A DNA stretch of 64,000 nt from JAWHQP01 sp032586195 (GTDB lineage: Bacteria > Pseudomonadota > Gammaproteobacteria > Enterobacterales > Pasteurellaceae): assembly GCA_032586195.1 (NCBI GenBank), contig JAWHQP010000004.1:223512-287511 (forward strand), in the 5' to 3' direction. The notes below the pieces were generated by a model that worked only from the letters and a program-made list of their open reading frames with translations, had not been told where the DNA came from and ran no database searches. The translations under genes were made by a program, and so were the position numbers. Position 1 is the first letter of the stretch. Each line of letters begins with the position of its first letter. This document shows positions 54,194 through 64,000 of this stretch, piece after piece.

Positions 54194-56020
54194 ATGTTTG
54201 ATGCAAAAAAATTTTTAGCGAATGTCACCCATGATCCCGGTGTTTATCGTATGTTTGACGATAAAAACACCGTGATTTATGTGGGAAAGGCGAAGGATCT
54301 GAAAAAACGCTTATCCAGTTATTTCCGCAGTAATTTAAGCAGCAAAAAAACGGAAGCATTAGTGGCTTCGATCGATCATATCGAAACCACCATCACCTCT
54401 TCGGAAACCGAGGCGTTGCTGCTCGAACATAATTATATTAAAACCTATCAGCCCCGTTATAACGTGTTGTTGCGGGATGATAAATCGTATCCTTATATTC
54501 TGCTGACTAAAGAACGTCATCCGCGTATTACCGGTTACCGCGGCAGCAAAAAAGTTCCCGGCGAGTATTTCGGTCCTTATCCTCATGCCGGTGCGGTGCG
54601 GGAAACCCTGTATATTTTGCAGAAGCTGTTTCCTATCCGTCAGTGTGAAAATTCGGTGTACGCCAACCGCTCCCGCCCTTGTCTGCAATATCAGATCGGC
54701 CGCTGTCTCGCCCCTTGCGTGGCGGGTTACGTGAGCGATGAGGAATACCGACAACAGGTAGAATTTGCCCGTCTGTTTTTGCAAGGTAAGGATCAACAGG
54801 TGCTGGATCATCTGATTGCCAAAATGGAAAAGGCGAGTCAGACTCTCAATTTTGAGCAAGCGGCGCGTTATCGTGATCAGATCCATGCGGTGCGTTCGGT
54901 AATTGAAAAACAGTTTGTCGCCAATGAACGCGTGGATGACATGGATATTATTTCCATCGCTTACAAATTGGGCGTGGCTTGCGTGCATGTGCTGTTTATC
55001 CGTCAAGGCAAGATTCTGGGTAATCGCAGCTATTTTCCCAAAGTACCGGCGAATACGACGGTAGCGGAATTAACGGAAACCTTTGTCGGACAGTTTTATC
55101 TGCAAGGTCATCAGGGCAGAACCGTACCGGACAGCATTATCGTGGATCATAAACTGGCGGCCAAAGAAGAATTAACCGCTTTACTCGGCGAAGTGGTAGG
55201 CCGTAAGGTATTGATTCAGGACACGGTCAAAGGAGATAAAAGCAAATATTTACAGCTTGCGCAAATGAATGCTCAAGCGGCGCTTGCCCAGCATCTGAAA
55301 CAATTTTCGCTGATGTCGGAACGTTATCAGACCCTGCGGGAATTGCTTGGTATGGAAAAAATTTCCCGTATGGAATGCTTTGATATCAGTCACACTATGG
55401 GGAACCAAACCGTTGCTTCGTGCGTCGTGTTTAACCGGGATGGCCCGCTGAAATCCGATTATCGCCGTTTCAATATTGAAGGCATTACCGGCGGTGATGA
55501 CTACGCCGCCATGGAACAGGCGCTGAAAAAACGCTATGACCGCGAGTTAGAACCCGACAAAATTCCCGATATTATTTTTATTGACGGCGGCAAGGGGCAG
55601 CTGAATCGTGCTTTGCAGGTATTCCGGGAGCTAGACGTAAAATGGGATAAAAACGCACCGCACCTGATCGGCGTGGCAAAAGGGGTGGATCGCAAGGCAG
55701 GCCTGGAAACCTTGATTATCAGCAAACAGGACAGAGAAATTAATCTGCCGCCGGATAGTCCGGCGTTGCATTTAATTCAGCATATCCGCGACGAAAGCCA
55801 TAATCATGCCATCACGGGGCACCGCAGAAAACGCCGGAAAGCTTTCACGCAAAGCGGGTTGGAAACCATTGAAGGCGTAGGTGCAAAACGCCGTCAGGCA
55901 CTGTTAAAATATCTCGGTGGTATGCAGGGAGTGAAAAACGCCACCCTGGACGAAATCGCTTCCGTCCCGGGCATTTCCAAAGCGCTGGCGGAAAAAATCT
56001 TTGAAACGCTGAAGAGTTAA
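54194..56020 (+). CDS. uvrC: Excinuclease ABC subunit C (UvrC)
   Basis: Endonuclease of nucleotide excision repair, making both incisions with UvrB. 608 aa from the ATG at 54194 (MFDAKKF), which fits the Haemophilus UvrC start better than the ATG four codons earlier. GIY-YIG domain (GVYRMFDDKNTVIYVGKAKDLKKRL), UVR/UvrB-binding coiled-coil (EKASQTLNFEQAARYRDQI), C-terminal RNase H-like nuclease (MECFDISHTMG, IFIDGGKGQL), and two HhH motifs near the end. Full length. Confidence 0.96.
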   Translation: MFDAKKFLANVTHDPGVYRMFDDKNTVIYVGKAKDLKKRLSSYFRSNLSSKKTEALVASIDHIETTITSSETEALLLEHNYIKTYQPRYNVLLRDDKSYPYILLTKERHPRITGYRGSKKVPGEYFGPYPHAGAVRETLYILQKLFPIRQCENSVYANRSRPCLQYQIGRCLAPCVAGYVSDEEYRQQVEFARLFLQGKDQQVLDHLIAKMEKASQTLNFEQAARYRDQIHAVRSVIEKQFVANERVDDMDIISIAYKLGVACVHVLFIRQGKILGNRSYFPKVPANTTVAELTETFVGQFYLQGHQGRTVPDSIIVDHKLAAKEELTALLGEVVGRKVLIQDTVKGDKSKYLQLAQMNAQAALAQHLKQFSLMSERYQTLRELLGMEKISRMECFDISHTMGNQTVASCVVFNRDGPLKSDYRRFNIEGITGGDDYAAMEQALKKRYDRELEPDKIPDIIFIDGGKGQLNRALQVFRELDVKWDKNAPHLIGVAKGVDRKAGLETLIISKQDREINLPPDSPALHLIQHIRDESHNHAITGHRRKRRKAFTQSGLETIEGVGAKRRQALLKYLGGMQGVKNATLDEIASVPGISKALAEKIFETLKS

Positions 56021-56040
56021 AAGCCGAAGAACCGGTCCCG

Positions 56041-56070
56041 CCGCTTTACAAAGTGCGGTGCTGTTTTTTC
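56041..56070 (+). terminator. Probable terminator with an uptake signal after uvrC
   Basis: CCGCTTT-ACA-AAAGTGCGG gives a stem with a small bulge, followed by TGCTGTTTTTTC. The right arm is a perfect uptake signal (AAAGTGCGGT, 56050-56059). Confidence 0.6.
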
Positions 56071-56198
56071 GAGTTTTTATCAGTGTTGTAATTTGTATAT
56101 ATTTTATTCACAAAATTTCTTTTGGATTATTGAATTCTTAGTTGAAATGTCATACACTCGCCGCCCTCTAAGATACAATAATATATAAATCCATATCT

Positions 56199-57982
56199 AT
56201 GAAAAATTCCGTTGCTATATCCTTAGCATTAAGTTTAACTTATCTAAGTCTGAACACTGCTTTTGCAGTGCCCGTTCCACCTGATTTAAACCCACGGCAA
56301 CTCGATCGGCTTGACGCGCAACAGCAGCAACGCCAGTCGGAACAGCTCAAACAACAGGCCGAAAATGCCCGTTCAGGAGCGGATGTCCGTATGAAGATAG
56401 AGCAAGAAACAGTAACACGGCTTCCTGCCAATGAATCACCCTGCTATTCCATCAATCATATCTCTTTAATCGATTACGCCAATGATGAAACCGTTTCATC
56501 CGCTCCCCGTCGGAGCAGGTTTCAATGGGCGTTAGAAGACGCGATGCGGGCCCTTGAAGTGAAACTGCCTTATTGTTTTGGCGGCAACGGATTGGGTGTT
56601 CTGATGAAAAAAATGCAGAATCTGATTATTGCCCGGGGTTATGTGACCACCAGAGTGGTCGCACAGGAGCAGGATTTAACTCATGGGCGGTTGGTGCTGA
56701 CGGTCATCCCCGGCCGGTAGGTAATACCATTGTGGCGGATGCCAGTCGGATTCCCTGGTTCAGCCGTGTCACGGCAAAGACAGCCCTGACCTTTGATAAG
56801 GGCGATATTCTCAATATACGGGATATTGAACAAAGTCTTGAAAATCTTAAACGTGTTCCTTCCTCCGATGCCAATATTGAAATTCTTCCCGCTTCAGGCG
56901 ATTCGGCCGCACTTGGCGAAAGCGACATCAAAATCACTTATAAACAGACCTTTCCTTTCCGACTCAATTTAGGGATAAACGATTCGGGCTCTAAAGCCAC
57001 GGGTAAATGGCAGGGCACCGCCGCACTGTCCTGGGATAACCTGTTTTCCGCCAATGATTTACTCTACGGCAGTTTTAGCCACAGTTTGAAACGGCATAGC
57101 GACGATGACGGTGCACGGGCCAGTGAAAGCCATAGTCTGTATTATTCCGTGCCTTTCGGCTATTGGCTGTTTTCGGCGTCTTTCAGCCGTAACCAATATC
57201 ATCAGCAGGTATTCGGAGCGTTTAACAATAACTATCTGTATTCGGGAGAGACGCAAACCACTCACGCCAACCTTTCTTACATGCTTTACCGCGATGGATC
57301 ACGCAAAACCCGGCTGGCTGGCGGCTTTTGGTCACGTCATTCAAAAAATTATATCGACGGTAGTGAAATTGATGTACAGCACCGTCGGCTGGCAGGCTGG
57401 GAAGCAAACATTTCGCATACGGAATATTTAGGTGAAAGTATTCTGTCCGCTACGCTGGGGTATAAACGGGGTACGGGGATACGCAAGTCGGAACATGTGG
57501 TGGAGGAACGGCGTAATGAAGGCACTTCCCGGCTTAAAATTATTTCTGCCGATATCAGCCTCACCGTTCCTTTCCGGATAGGCAATCAGCGCTGGCAGTT
57601 CACTACCGACTGGCAGTCGCAGTGGAACAAAACCCCGTTGATTTTAGCCGATCGTCTGAGTATCGGCGGGCGTTATACGGTACGCGGCTTTGACGGCGAA
57701 CTTACCCTGACCGGCGATCGCGGTTGGATTTGGCGTAATGACATAAGCTGGAATGCCTTTGATAACCAGTGGATTTATCTCGCCCTTGATGCCGGGCGGG
57801 TCAAAGGCGGCGCCAATCGGGATATGCAGTCGGGTAATCATTTGGTGGGTACGGCGATGGGGATCAAAGGCGGCTGGAAGGGATTTTATTATGACTTCTT
57901 CGTCGGCTGTCCGTTGGCTAAACCGAGCGGGTTCAGAACATCCGGTTCGGTGACGGGCTTTAATGTCGGTGTGAGTTTCTAG
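56199..57982 (+). pseudogene. Two-partner secretion transporter TpsB (FhaC/ShlB/CdiB family), frameshifted
   Basis: Outer membrane Omp85-type channel that exports its TpsA partner. The first frame (56199-56720) has a signal peptide (ending AFA), a Gln-rich H1-like linker (LDAQQQQRQSEQLKQQ) and the start of POTRA 1, ending TVIPGR then stop. The second frame (from about 56716) continues VGNTIVADASRIPWF, POTRA 2 and a 16-strand barrel with the L6 motif YTVRGF and an aromatic C-terminus (VGVSF). One missing G in CCGGTAGG explains the split; restoring it gives about 594 aa. If real, secretion of the following TpsA is lost unless another TpsB serves it. Confidence 0.88.
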
Positions 57983-58089
57983 CATGCGGCGGCAGACCGG
58001 TTTTGTGTCGTTTTCACGATGAAACGATAACAACATATATTCATCAGTAATAGAAAGAAATACAACAATATCAATATATAGGGTTAATT

Positions 58090-61000
58090 ATGAATAAAAA
58101 ATGTTTCCGTGTGATTTTCAGTCGCACGTTAGGACGTCTGGTGGTGACATCCGAGTTAGCGAAGACCATAGATAAAGCAAAATCCGAGCCGGTGTTTCCT
58201 TGCACTCCGGCAAGTGCGGTGAGATATTCGGTTGTTTTACCGGGTAATACACTGCTTCGGCCGTTAACGTTCGGCTTATTCTGTGCCTTGGGCATGGTCA
58301 GTTTTCCGCACAGCGCGTGGGCTGACGGGCTGGTAATTCAGGCGGATCAAAACGCCCCGGCTAACCAGCAGCCTATTGTGTTGCAGACGGCTAACGGACT
58401 GCCGCAGGTGAATATTCAGACCCCGAATGACAAAGGGCTTTCCCATAATAAATACCAACAGTTCAATGTAGATAGCCAAGGGGCGATTTTAAATAACAGC
58501 CACCAGTCCGTGCAGACGCAACAGGCCGGTCTGGTGCAGGGCAACCCATACCTTGCCGGTGGCGAGGCCAAAGTGATTTTAAACGAGGTAACGTCCGCTA
58601 ATCCTTCGCTGATGAAAGGCTATTTGGAAGTGGCCGGTCAGAAAGCCGAGGTGATCATTGCCAACCCGAACGGGTTGACTTGTGACGGCTGCGGTATGAT
58701 AAATGCGGTCCGTTCGACCTTGACTACCGGCAAGCCCGAATTACAGGACGGGCAGATTGACCATTATCAGGTGACCGGCGGCAAACTGACGGTGACCGGC
58801 CGCGGGCTGGACAACAGCCGGGTGGATTATACCGATCTGATCGCCAGACAGACGGAGATCAACGCTGGCGTCTGGTCAAATAAAAAGATCAATGTGGTGG
58901 CGGGAAAGAACAGAGTAAAACAGCATAGCGCCGCGGATGAGGCGCTACAGATTACTCGGCTCGACGATGCGGCGGATGGTAATCAACCTACGGTGGCCAT
59001 TGATGTGAAGGCGCTGGGCGGCATGTATGCGGGCAAGATCCACCTGGTCGGCACGGAACAGGGGGTCGGCGTACGCAATGCAGGGCATATTGGCGCGGGC
59101 AGTGACAGTTTGACCATTGATGTCAGCGGCAGACTAGTGAATACCGGCACCTTAAACGCCCATCGGCAGATCGATATTAACGCCGCGCAGGATATCACTA
59201 ATCAGGGACGAATTGAATCCGAACGGCATCATGTCCGGCTCGATTCACAAGGGGCATTAAACCAATCGGGTCAGGTGCTGGCGCGTGGGGGAGATATTGA
59301 GATTGATGCCAAACAGACAATTGAACAGCACGGTGAAAGCGTGGCGAAAGGTAACATTACCTACCGGGCAAAATCAATAAAGGCAACGGATGAAAGCCTG
59401 TTGGCGGCGGGTATTACCACCACGGCGGATAAGGACGGCGATAAACGTCGGTTGGACGCTCGGTTGGCCACGGGTTCGGCTATCAGTATTAACGCGACAG
59501 ACAGCGCGGAGCTGCACGGTCGGCATGTAAGCTCGGGCAACACAACGATTACCGCCAACACCGTGGATGCAGACCGCAGCCGCTATAATGCCCATAGTCT
59601 GCAAATCACCGCAACGGTGGGGAACGTCAGTTTAAATCGGGCGGAGGCAAGTGCGGTGTCGAAAATCGCAGTTTCCACGCCGAAGACACTTTCCGCCCGT
59701 GACAGCCGGCTTGCGGCGGAACGGCTTGAGGTTCAGCAGCAGACATTAAATACGCAGAACGCCCTCTGGCGTCAGCGCGGCAATGCAACTTTCACCCTCA
59801 AGGCGGATCAGATTGAAAACCAGAACGGAACCATTGTAACAGGCGGTGATTTTAAGCTTACCACACAGGCACTGAACAGTACCAACGGCACTCTGGCTGC
59901 CGGCGGTTCACTGGGCGTGCATGCCGCCGACATCACCAATCAGGGCGGGCGGTTGCAGGCGGGTTCTGACTTAGATCTAATCACACAGCATCAGCTGAAT
60001 AATCAGCAGGGCAAAATTGCCGCGCTGAATCAGCTCGTCATCAATGCGGCGGGCGTGGATAACCGGCAGGGCGTGGTGTATGCGGAACAAGGCGATATCA
60101 CTGTTCAGGCGGCGGACCGGTCGGTGGATAACCGGCAAGGATTCCTGGCGGCCGGACGGCATATGCAAATCCGGGCGCGTGATATTCAGAATAACAAAAC
60201 TGCGGCGACGGGGTCGCTGATTCAGGCCGGCGGCAAACTAACGCTTGATGTCGCACAGCTGAATAATCAGGGCACCAAGCAGGCGGAACAATTTAATCAA
60301 GGCATTGTGGCGCGGGATGTCGCACTGAACGGTGCAGAGATCGACAACTGGCAGGGCGGCATTTATGTCAGCAATAACGCCGACCTCAACGTGACCACCC
60401 GGCTCGATAACACCCAAGGTGAAATTCTGGGCTGGAATAATGTTCATCTTCAGGGCGCGTCCGGGGGCTTAACCGTCACCAACAGCGACGGCAGTTTACA
60501 GGCGGGCAATCAGTTGCGGGTGCAGACCGATAGCCTGAGCGGTGACGGTCTGCTGGCGGGAAAACACATCGATATCGGCCTGAAAACCGATTTTGATATT
60601 CAACGGGATATTCAGGCAAACGGCACGCTGTCGATTGCGAGCGAAGGCCGTCTCATTAACCATAACAGACTTTCCGCCGGGGATAAGCTTATCTTGAACG
60701 CGACGGATATCACCAATCATCAGCCGGCCGTCATCAGTGCCGCCGAGACCCGCGTCACCGCGCAGGGCAAGCTCACCAATGAAGGTTTAATCAACAGCTT
60801 CAATGACAGGGATAACGCGAAAACCGTGATTAAGGCCGATACGTTGACGAATGCGGGCAGCGGGCGGATTTACGGGGATAATGTGGCGTTACAGGCAGAC
60901 ACGATACGGAACACGGACAGCGCCACAGGCTCGGCCGTGATTGCGGCGCGTCAACGCCTCGACTTGGCGGGAAAAACTATCGAAAACGACACCGCACTTT

Positions 61001-64000
61001 ACGAGCAGGATAAAAAAACCGGCGCGACGCTGTTCAGCGGCGGGGATATTGTGTTCGGTCGGCAGCTGGACGGCAATGATGAAGCCGTCGGTCAGGCGGA
61101 GAGCTTTAAAAATAAAAGCAGCATAGTTGAAGCCCTCGGCAGTATTAAACTCAATGTAGCGGATACTCGGAACACGAACGAACACTTCAGCACGGTCATG
61201 CAGGAATATCCGGAAGAAGGTTCCAAGACCTATCAGGAATATATGCTGTTCAATGCCCGGGATATACAAACCGGGGTCAAAATCAAGATGGATCGGCTGA
61301 AACGGGTGAAACCGAATAGCAGAAAGGTGCATGACACTTACGATCTGGACTGGAATAAAGAGCTGAGCCGCAGACTGGAGGCGGACGAGCTGCAGGCCGG
61401 ATATATTCCGGAGAGCAATCAGCAGGCGTGTATGCAGGCAGACCCGTCGATCTGTTATGTTAAGCCGTCCACCGTTTACGACGGCAATTACGCCATCTGG
61501 GCGCGTTTTAATATCGAAGCCCCGCAGGATTCACCGGTGTTAGGCGAGCTGCCTCAGCTGGGCACGGAGCCTGAGAAACCGAAGGCGCTCTCCTGGATCA
61601 AGCGAAGAAATCCGAAATACGTAGCGCAATATGAAGCGGATATGGCGGCCTATGAGCAGGCACTGGCCGCTTATAAGCAACAGATTACCGCCTATAACGA
61701 AGCGATAAAGCCTTATCTGAACTGGGTAAACAATCATCAGAGCAGCTTTGAAGCCTTAAATCAGCAGATTAAAGCGCAGAATGACACGCTCGGCGGACAT
61801 TATAACGGCTACTGGCGTTTTGAAGCGCTGGAAACGAAAGTGATAAAAGAAACGGTGAAAACCTCGCTGCCGGGGCAGATATTAGCCGGCGGCGATATTG
61901 TAATCGGCGCCAATCAGCTGACCAATGATAAAAGCAGCGTGATTGCCGGCGGCAGTTTACAGATTGAAGCGGATCGGCTGCAAAATCTGGACCATAAAGG
62001 CCTGTACGAAGAGCATCTGCTGGGTAATTCGCAATATATGCTACACAAGTGGAGAGGCCGCTTGAGAGGTCGGCGCTGGTATAATTCGGATCTGTTCCGC
62101 AATCAGGACCGAGTGGAATCACACAGTTTCGATATGAACGTGTATCAGACTTTATCCGGCACGGCGCATAATCAAATCAGTAAAACGGAAGTGATAAATA
62201 ATAAGGTGACATCCGCGGCGCTGAAATCCTTTGAAGCCGATGCGACGAACGGCCGGCCCGACGAAGTCGAGGTGCGTACGGTAGAAGTGGATACACGGTT
62301 GCCGAGCCAGAGCCTGTATAAGGTTAACCCGATGGCGGACAGCCATGTGCTGATAGAAACGGACCCGAATTTTACCGACCGACGCAAATGGCTTTCCAGC
62401 GATTACATGTACAACGCGTTGCGTTCAGAACATGACCGGGTGCAGAAGCGGTTGGGGGACGGCTACTATGAGCAGCGTCTGGTGCGGGAACAAATCAACC
62501 GGCTGACGGGGCGTAACTTTATCGGCGGTTATACCGATTATGACAGCCAGTATAAAGCGCTGATGGATGCGGGTATCAGCTTTGCGCAGAAGTTTAATCT
62601 GCGTATGGGTGTTGCATTAACGGCGGCGCAGGTGGCGGCGCTGACCTCGGATATCGTGTGGCTGGAAACGCAGACGGTACTACTGGCGGACGGGCACAAA
62701 GTGGAAGTCTTGGTACCGAAAGTGTACGCGGTGGTGAAACAGGGCGATATTGACGGCAGCGGCACTCTGCTGGCGGGTAAATCGGTTAAAGCCGTCTCCA
62801 ATGAAATGGTCAACCAAGGCACCATAGCGGGGCGAGAGTTTGTCAGCTTTAATACGGCGGGTCTGAACAACAGCGGCACGATTATCGGCGCGGCGGTAGC
62901 GGGAACCGTTGCCGGTGATATGGAGAACCTTGGCGGGTCGGTCATTGCCGATAGCGCGTTATTGCTGAATGTTATGGGCAACCTGACCCACCAATCCACC
63001 ACCCGGACGGCGCAAAGCCGGACGAATGATTTTGCCTATAGCCACACAGGCTTGGACCGCAAGGCGCTGCTGCATGTGAAAGGCGAAAACGGCACGTTAC
63101 AGGTGATGGCGGAGAATCTGACGGTGAACGGAGCGGACATTCTCAATGACGGACGGGGCACGACCTATCTGAAAGCGAACCACAACCTGACTCTGGGCAC
63201 GGTGGCGACCGGCTTTGATGAAAAGATGGGCGACGGAAACGATTATCGTAACGAGCGGGCGGATGATGTGGTGGTCAGCCATGTGAAGAGCGCGGGAGAC
63301 ACCTTAATCCGCGCGGCCAACATCTATTCGGAAGGGGCACGGATTGAAGCGGAACAGGCGCTGGCGTTACGGGCGGAAAATGATTTAGTGCTTGGTACGG
63401 CGACAAAAAATACCGCTTATGAAGATTATCATCAGAGAAAAAGCGGTTCGATAGCGAGAACCACGAAGCAAAGCTATAGCGAAGGCAATGCGGAGCGAGA
63501 ACAGGGCAGTTCTGTTTCGGGACGGACCATTACGCTGGCGGCGGGCAATGATTTTAGCGCGAAAGCGGCGGATATTGTGGCGGATGAGGCGCTGCTTATC
63601 CATGCGGACAATAACGTGACCGTCAGTGCGGGGACCAACCATAACCGCGATATACACTGGGAGAAAAAGAAAACCTCAGGGGTGTTTAGCGGCGGCGGAC
63701 TTGGGGTAACGTTCGGCACTAAATCGGAACTTCACCGTCATGAAGAGGAAGGCTGGACCCAATCGGATGCACGGTCGGCTGTCGGCAGCCTGACGGGAAA
63801 TGTGACGATTCAGGCGGGCGGTCATGCGCAGGTTACGGGGACGGATGTTATTGCGCCGGATGAAAAAACCGTCACTATCAGCGGAAACTCCCTGCAAGTG
63901 GAAGCGGGCAAGGATGTGATTGAAACGAGCGAACGGCATGAATATAAACAATCCGGATTAACCCTAGCCTTATCCACGCCGGTGACGGACAGTCTGCTGG
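58090..64000 (+). CDS. FHA/CdiA-type two-partner secreted exoprotein TpsA (3' end outside window)
   Basis: Very large secreted beta-helix protein, open for over 1970 codons with no stop. Residues 1-25 form an ESPR extended signal (MNKKCFRVIFSRTLGRLVVT...ELAK), followed by a hydrophobic signal to about residue 80 (cleavage near WADG). The TPS/haemagglutination domain (about 80-320) has the NPNGLTCDGCG motif. FHA-1 repeats follow (about 350-1020), then a non-repeat region (about 1080-1560) with YMYNALRSEHDRVQKRLGDG and LTGRNFIGGYTDYDSQYKAL, as in CdiA proteins, and then FHA-2-like repeats. The order transporter then exoprotein fits cdiBA. Whether it ends in a toxin domain with a following immunity gene cannot be seen. 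Confidence 0.9.
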   Translation, partial: MNKKCFRVIFSRTLGRLVVTSELAKTIDKAKSEPVFPCTPASAVRYSVVLPGNTLLRPLTFGLFCALGMVSFPHSAWADGLVIQADQNAPANQQPIVLQTANGLPQVNIQTPNDKGLSHNKYQQFNVDSQGAILNNSHQSVQTQQAGLVQGNPYLAGGEAKVILNEVTSANPSLMKGYLEVAGQKAEVIIANPNGLTCDGCGMINAVRSTLTTGKPELQDGQIDHYQVTGGKLTVTGRGLDNSRVDYTDLIARQTEINAGVWSNKKINVVAGKNRVKQHSAADEALQITRLDDAADGNQPTVAIDVKALGGMYAGKIHLVGTEQGVGVRNAGHIGAGSDSLTIDVSGRLVNTGTLNAHRQIDINAAQDITNQGRIESERHHVRLDSQGALNQSGQVLARGGDIEIDAKQTIEQHGESVAKGNITYRAKSIKATDESLLAAGITTTADKDGDKRRLDARLATGSAISINATDSAELHGRHVSSGNTTITANTVDADRSRYNAHSLQITATVGNVSLNRAEASAVSKIAVSTPKTLSARDSRLAAERLEVQQQTLNTQNALWRQRGNATFTLKADQIENQNGTIVTGGDFKLTTQALNSTNGTLAAGGSLGVHAADITNQGGRLQAGSDLDLITQHQLNNQQGKIAALNQLVINAAGVDNRQGVVYAEQGDITVQAADRSVDNRQGFLAAGRHMQIRARDIQNNKTAATGSLIQAGGKLTLDVAQLNNQGTKQAEQFNQGIVARDVALNGAEIDNWQGGIYVSNNADLNVTTRLDNTQGEILGWNNVHLQGASGGLTVTNSDGSLQAGNQLRVQTDSLSGDGLLAGKHIDIGLKTDFDIQRDIQANGTLSIASEGRLINHNRLSAGDKLILNATDITNHQPAVISAAETRVTAQGKLTNEGLINSFNDRDNAKTVIKADTLTNAGSGRIYGDNVALQADTIRNTDSATGSAVIAARQRLDLAGKTIENDTALYEQDKKTGATLFSGGDIVFGRQLDGNDEAVGQAESFKNKSSIVEALGSIKLNVADTRNTNEHFSTVMQEYPEEGSKTYQEYMLFNARDIQTGVKIKMDRLKRVKPNSRKVHDTYDLDWNKELSRRLEADELQAGYIPESNQQACMQADPSICYVKPSTVYDGNYAIWARFNIEAPQDSPVLGELPQLGTEPEKPKALSWIKRRNPKYVAQYEADMAAYEQALAAYKQQITAYNEAIKPYLNWVNNHQSSFEALNQQIKAQNDTLGGHYNGYWRFEALETKVIKETVKTSLPGQILAGGDIVIGANQLTNDKSSVIAGGSLQIEADRLQNLDHKGLYEEHLLGNSQYMLHKWRGRLRGRRWYNSDLFRNQDRVESHSFDMNVYQTLSGTAHNQISKTEVINNKVTSAALKSFEADATNGRPDEVEVRTVEVDTRLPSQSLYKVNPMADSHVLIETDPNFTDRRKWLSSDYMYNALRSEHDRVQKRLGDGYYEQRLVREQINRLTGRNFIGGYTDYDSQYKALMDAGISFAQKFNLRMGVALTAAQVAALTSDIVWLETQTVLLADGHKVEVLVPKVYAVVKQGDIDGSGTLLAGKSVKAVSNEMVNQGTIAGREFVSFNTAGLNNSGTIIGAAVAGTVAGDMENLGGSVIADSALLLNVMGNLTHQSTTRTAQSRTNDFAYSHTGLDRKALLHVKGENGTLQVMAENLTVNGADILNDGRGTTYLKANHNLTLGTVATGFDEKMGDGNDYRNERADDVVVSHVKSAGDTLIRAANIYSEGARIEAEQALALRAENDLVLGTATKNTAYEDYHQRKSGSIARTTKQSYSEGNAEREQGSSVSGRTITLAAGNDFSAKAADIVADEALLIHADNNVTVSAGTNHNRDIHWEKKKTSGVFSGGGLGVTFGTKSELHRHEEEGWTQSDARSAVGSLTGNVTIQAGGHAQVTGTDVIAPDEKTVTISGNSLQVEAGKDVIETSERHEYKQSGLTLALSTPVTDSLL

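Noticed and set aside
60889..61332. 147-aa minus-strand frame within the exoprotein gene
   Set aside because: Antisense shadow of the TpsA frame, with no start signal or family resemblance.
62538..63002. 154-aa minus-strand frame (Ser/Thr/Pro/Ala-rich) within the exoprotein gene
   Set aside because: It is antisense to an intact repeat-rich coding sequence; long antisense frames are expected in repeats with this GC pattern.

Overview
The window is chromosomal DNA from a member of the Pasteurellaceae, in the clade that uses the Haemophilus influenzae type of DNA uptake signal. The 9-mer AAGTGCGGT and its complement recur on both strands, inside genes and as inverted pairs between genes. Gene order also matches blocks I remember from H. 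influenzae: fdhD/fdxGHI/fdhE, uvrD-dppBCDF-ligA, yoaA-tsaB-slp-fadD-rnd, and folK-pcnB-dksA/rec2-msbA-lpxK-kdsB-uvrC. A free-living or rumen-type species such as Basfia/Mannheimia succiniciproducens or Actinobacillus succinogenes fits, but the species cannot be fixed from the sequence alone.

Layout. 1-1.8 kb: Fur-boxed metal ABC transporter (sitBA). 1.8-3.9 kb: tusE, yccA and a frameshifted ybhA. 4.2-11.1 kb: a complete respiratory formate dehydrogenase locus (fdxG with an in-frame UGA/selenocysteine and SECIS, fdxH, fdxI, fdhE, and divergent fdhD). 11.2-13.9 kb: an entericidin-like lipoprotein and a Fur-boxed FepA-type receptor. 14.2-20.9 kb: uvrD, then a peptide ABC operon whose binding-protein gene is reduced to its two ends and whose dppB is frameshifted, while dppCDF are intact. 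21-30.9 kb: two tiny membrane proteins, a periplasmic DNA ligase under a near-perfect CRP-S competence site, a DUF5718-like protein, yeaD, yoaA, tsaB, slp, fadD, rnd and a small lipoprotein.

31.1-44.9 kb is the main accessory feature: a 17-gene, tightly overlapping operon for an aryl polyene-type pigment/lipid. It holds two ketoacyl synthases plus a truncated KS-like partner, two ACPs, a ketoreductase, two hotdog dehydratases (one fused to the acyl-ACP ligase), a thioesterase, two acyltransferases, a glycosyltransferase, a LolA-like carrier, an RND/MMPL exporter, and lipoproteins. The enzymes would start a chain on an aryl acid, extend and dehydrate it into a conjugated polyene, attach it to a lipid carrier and move it to the outer membrane. 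The operon ends in a perfect 22-bp hairpin.

45-56 kb is conserved housekeeping DNA: folK, pcnB (apparently started at AUU), dksA, and divergently comEC/rec2 (CRP-S-like site), msbA, lpxK, ycaR, kdsB and uvrC. 56.2-64 kb is a two-partner secretion locus: a TpsB (FhaC/CdiB-type) transporter with a one-base frameshift, followed by a giant FHA/CdiA-type exoprotein that runs off the window. Four genes are broken here: three by apparent single-base losses in short runs and one by a large internal deletion. I saw no tRNA, rRNA, CRISPR array, insertion sequence or prophage.
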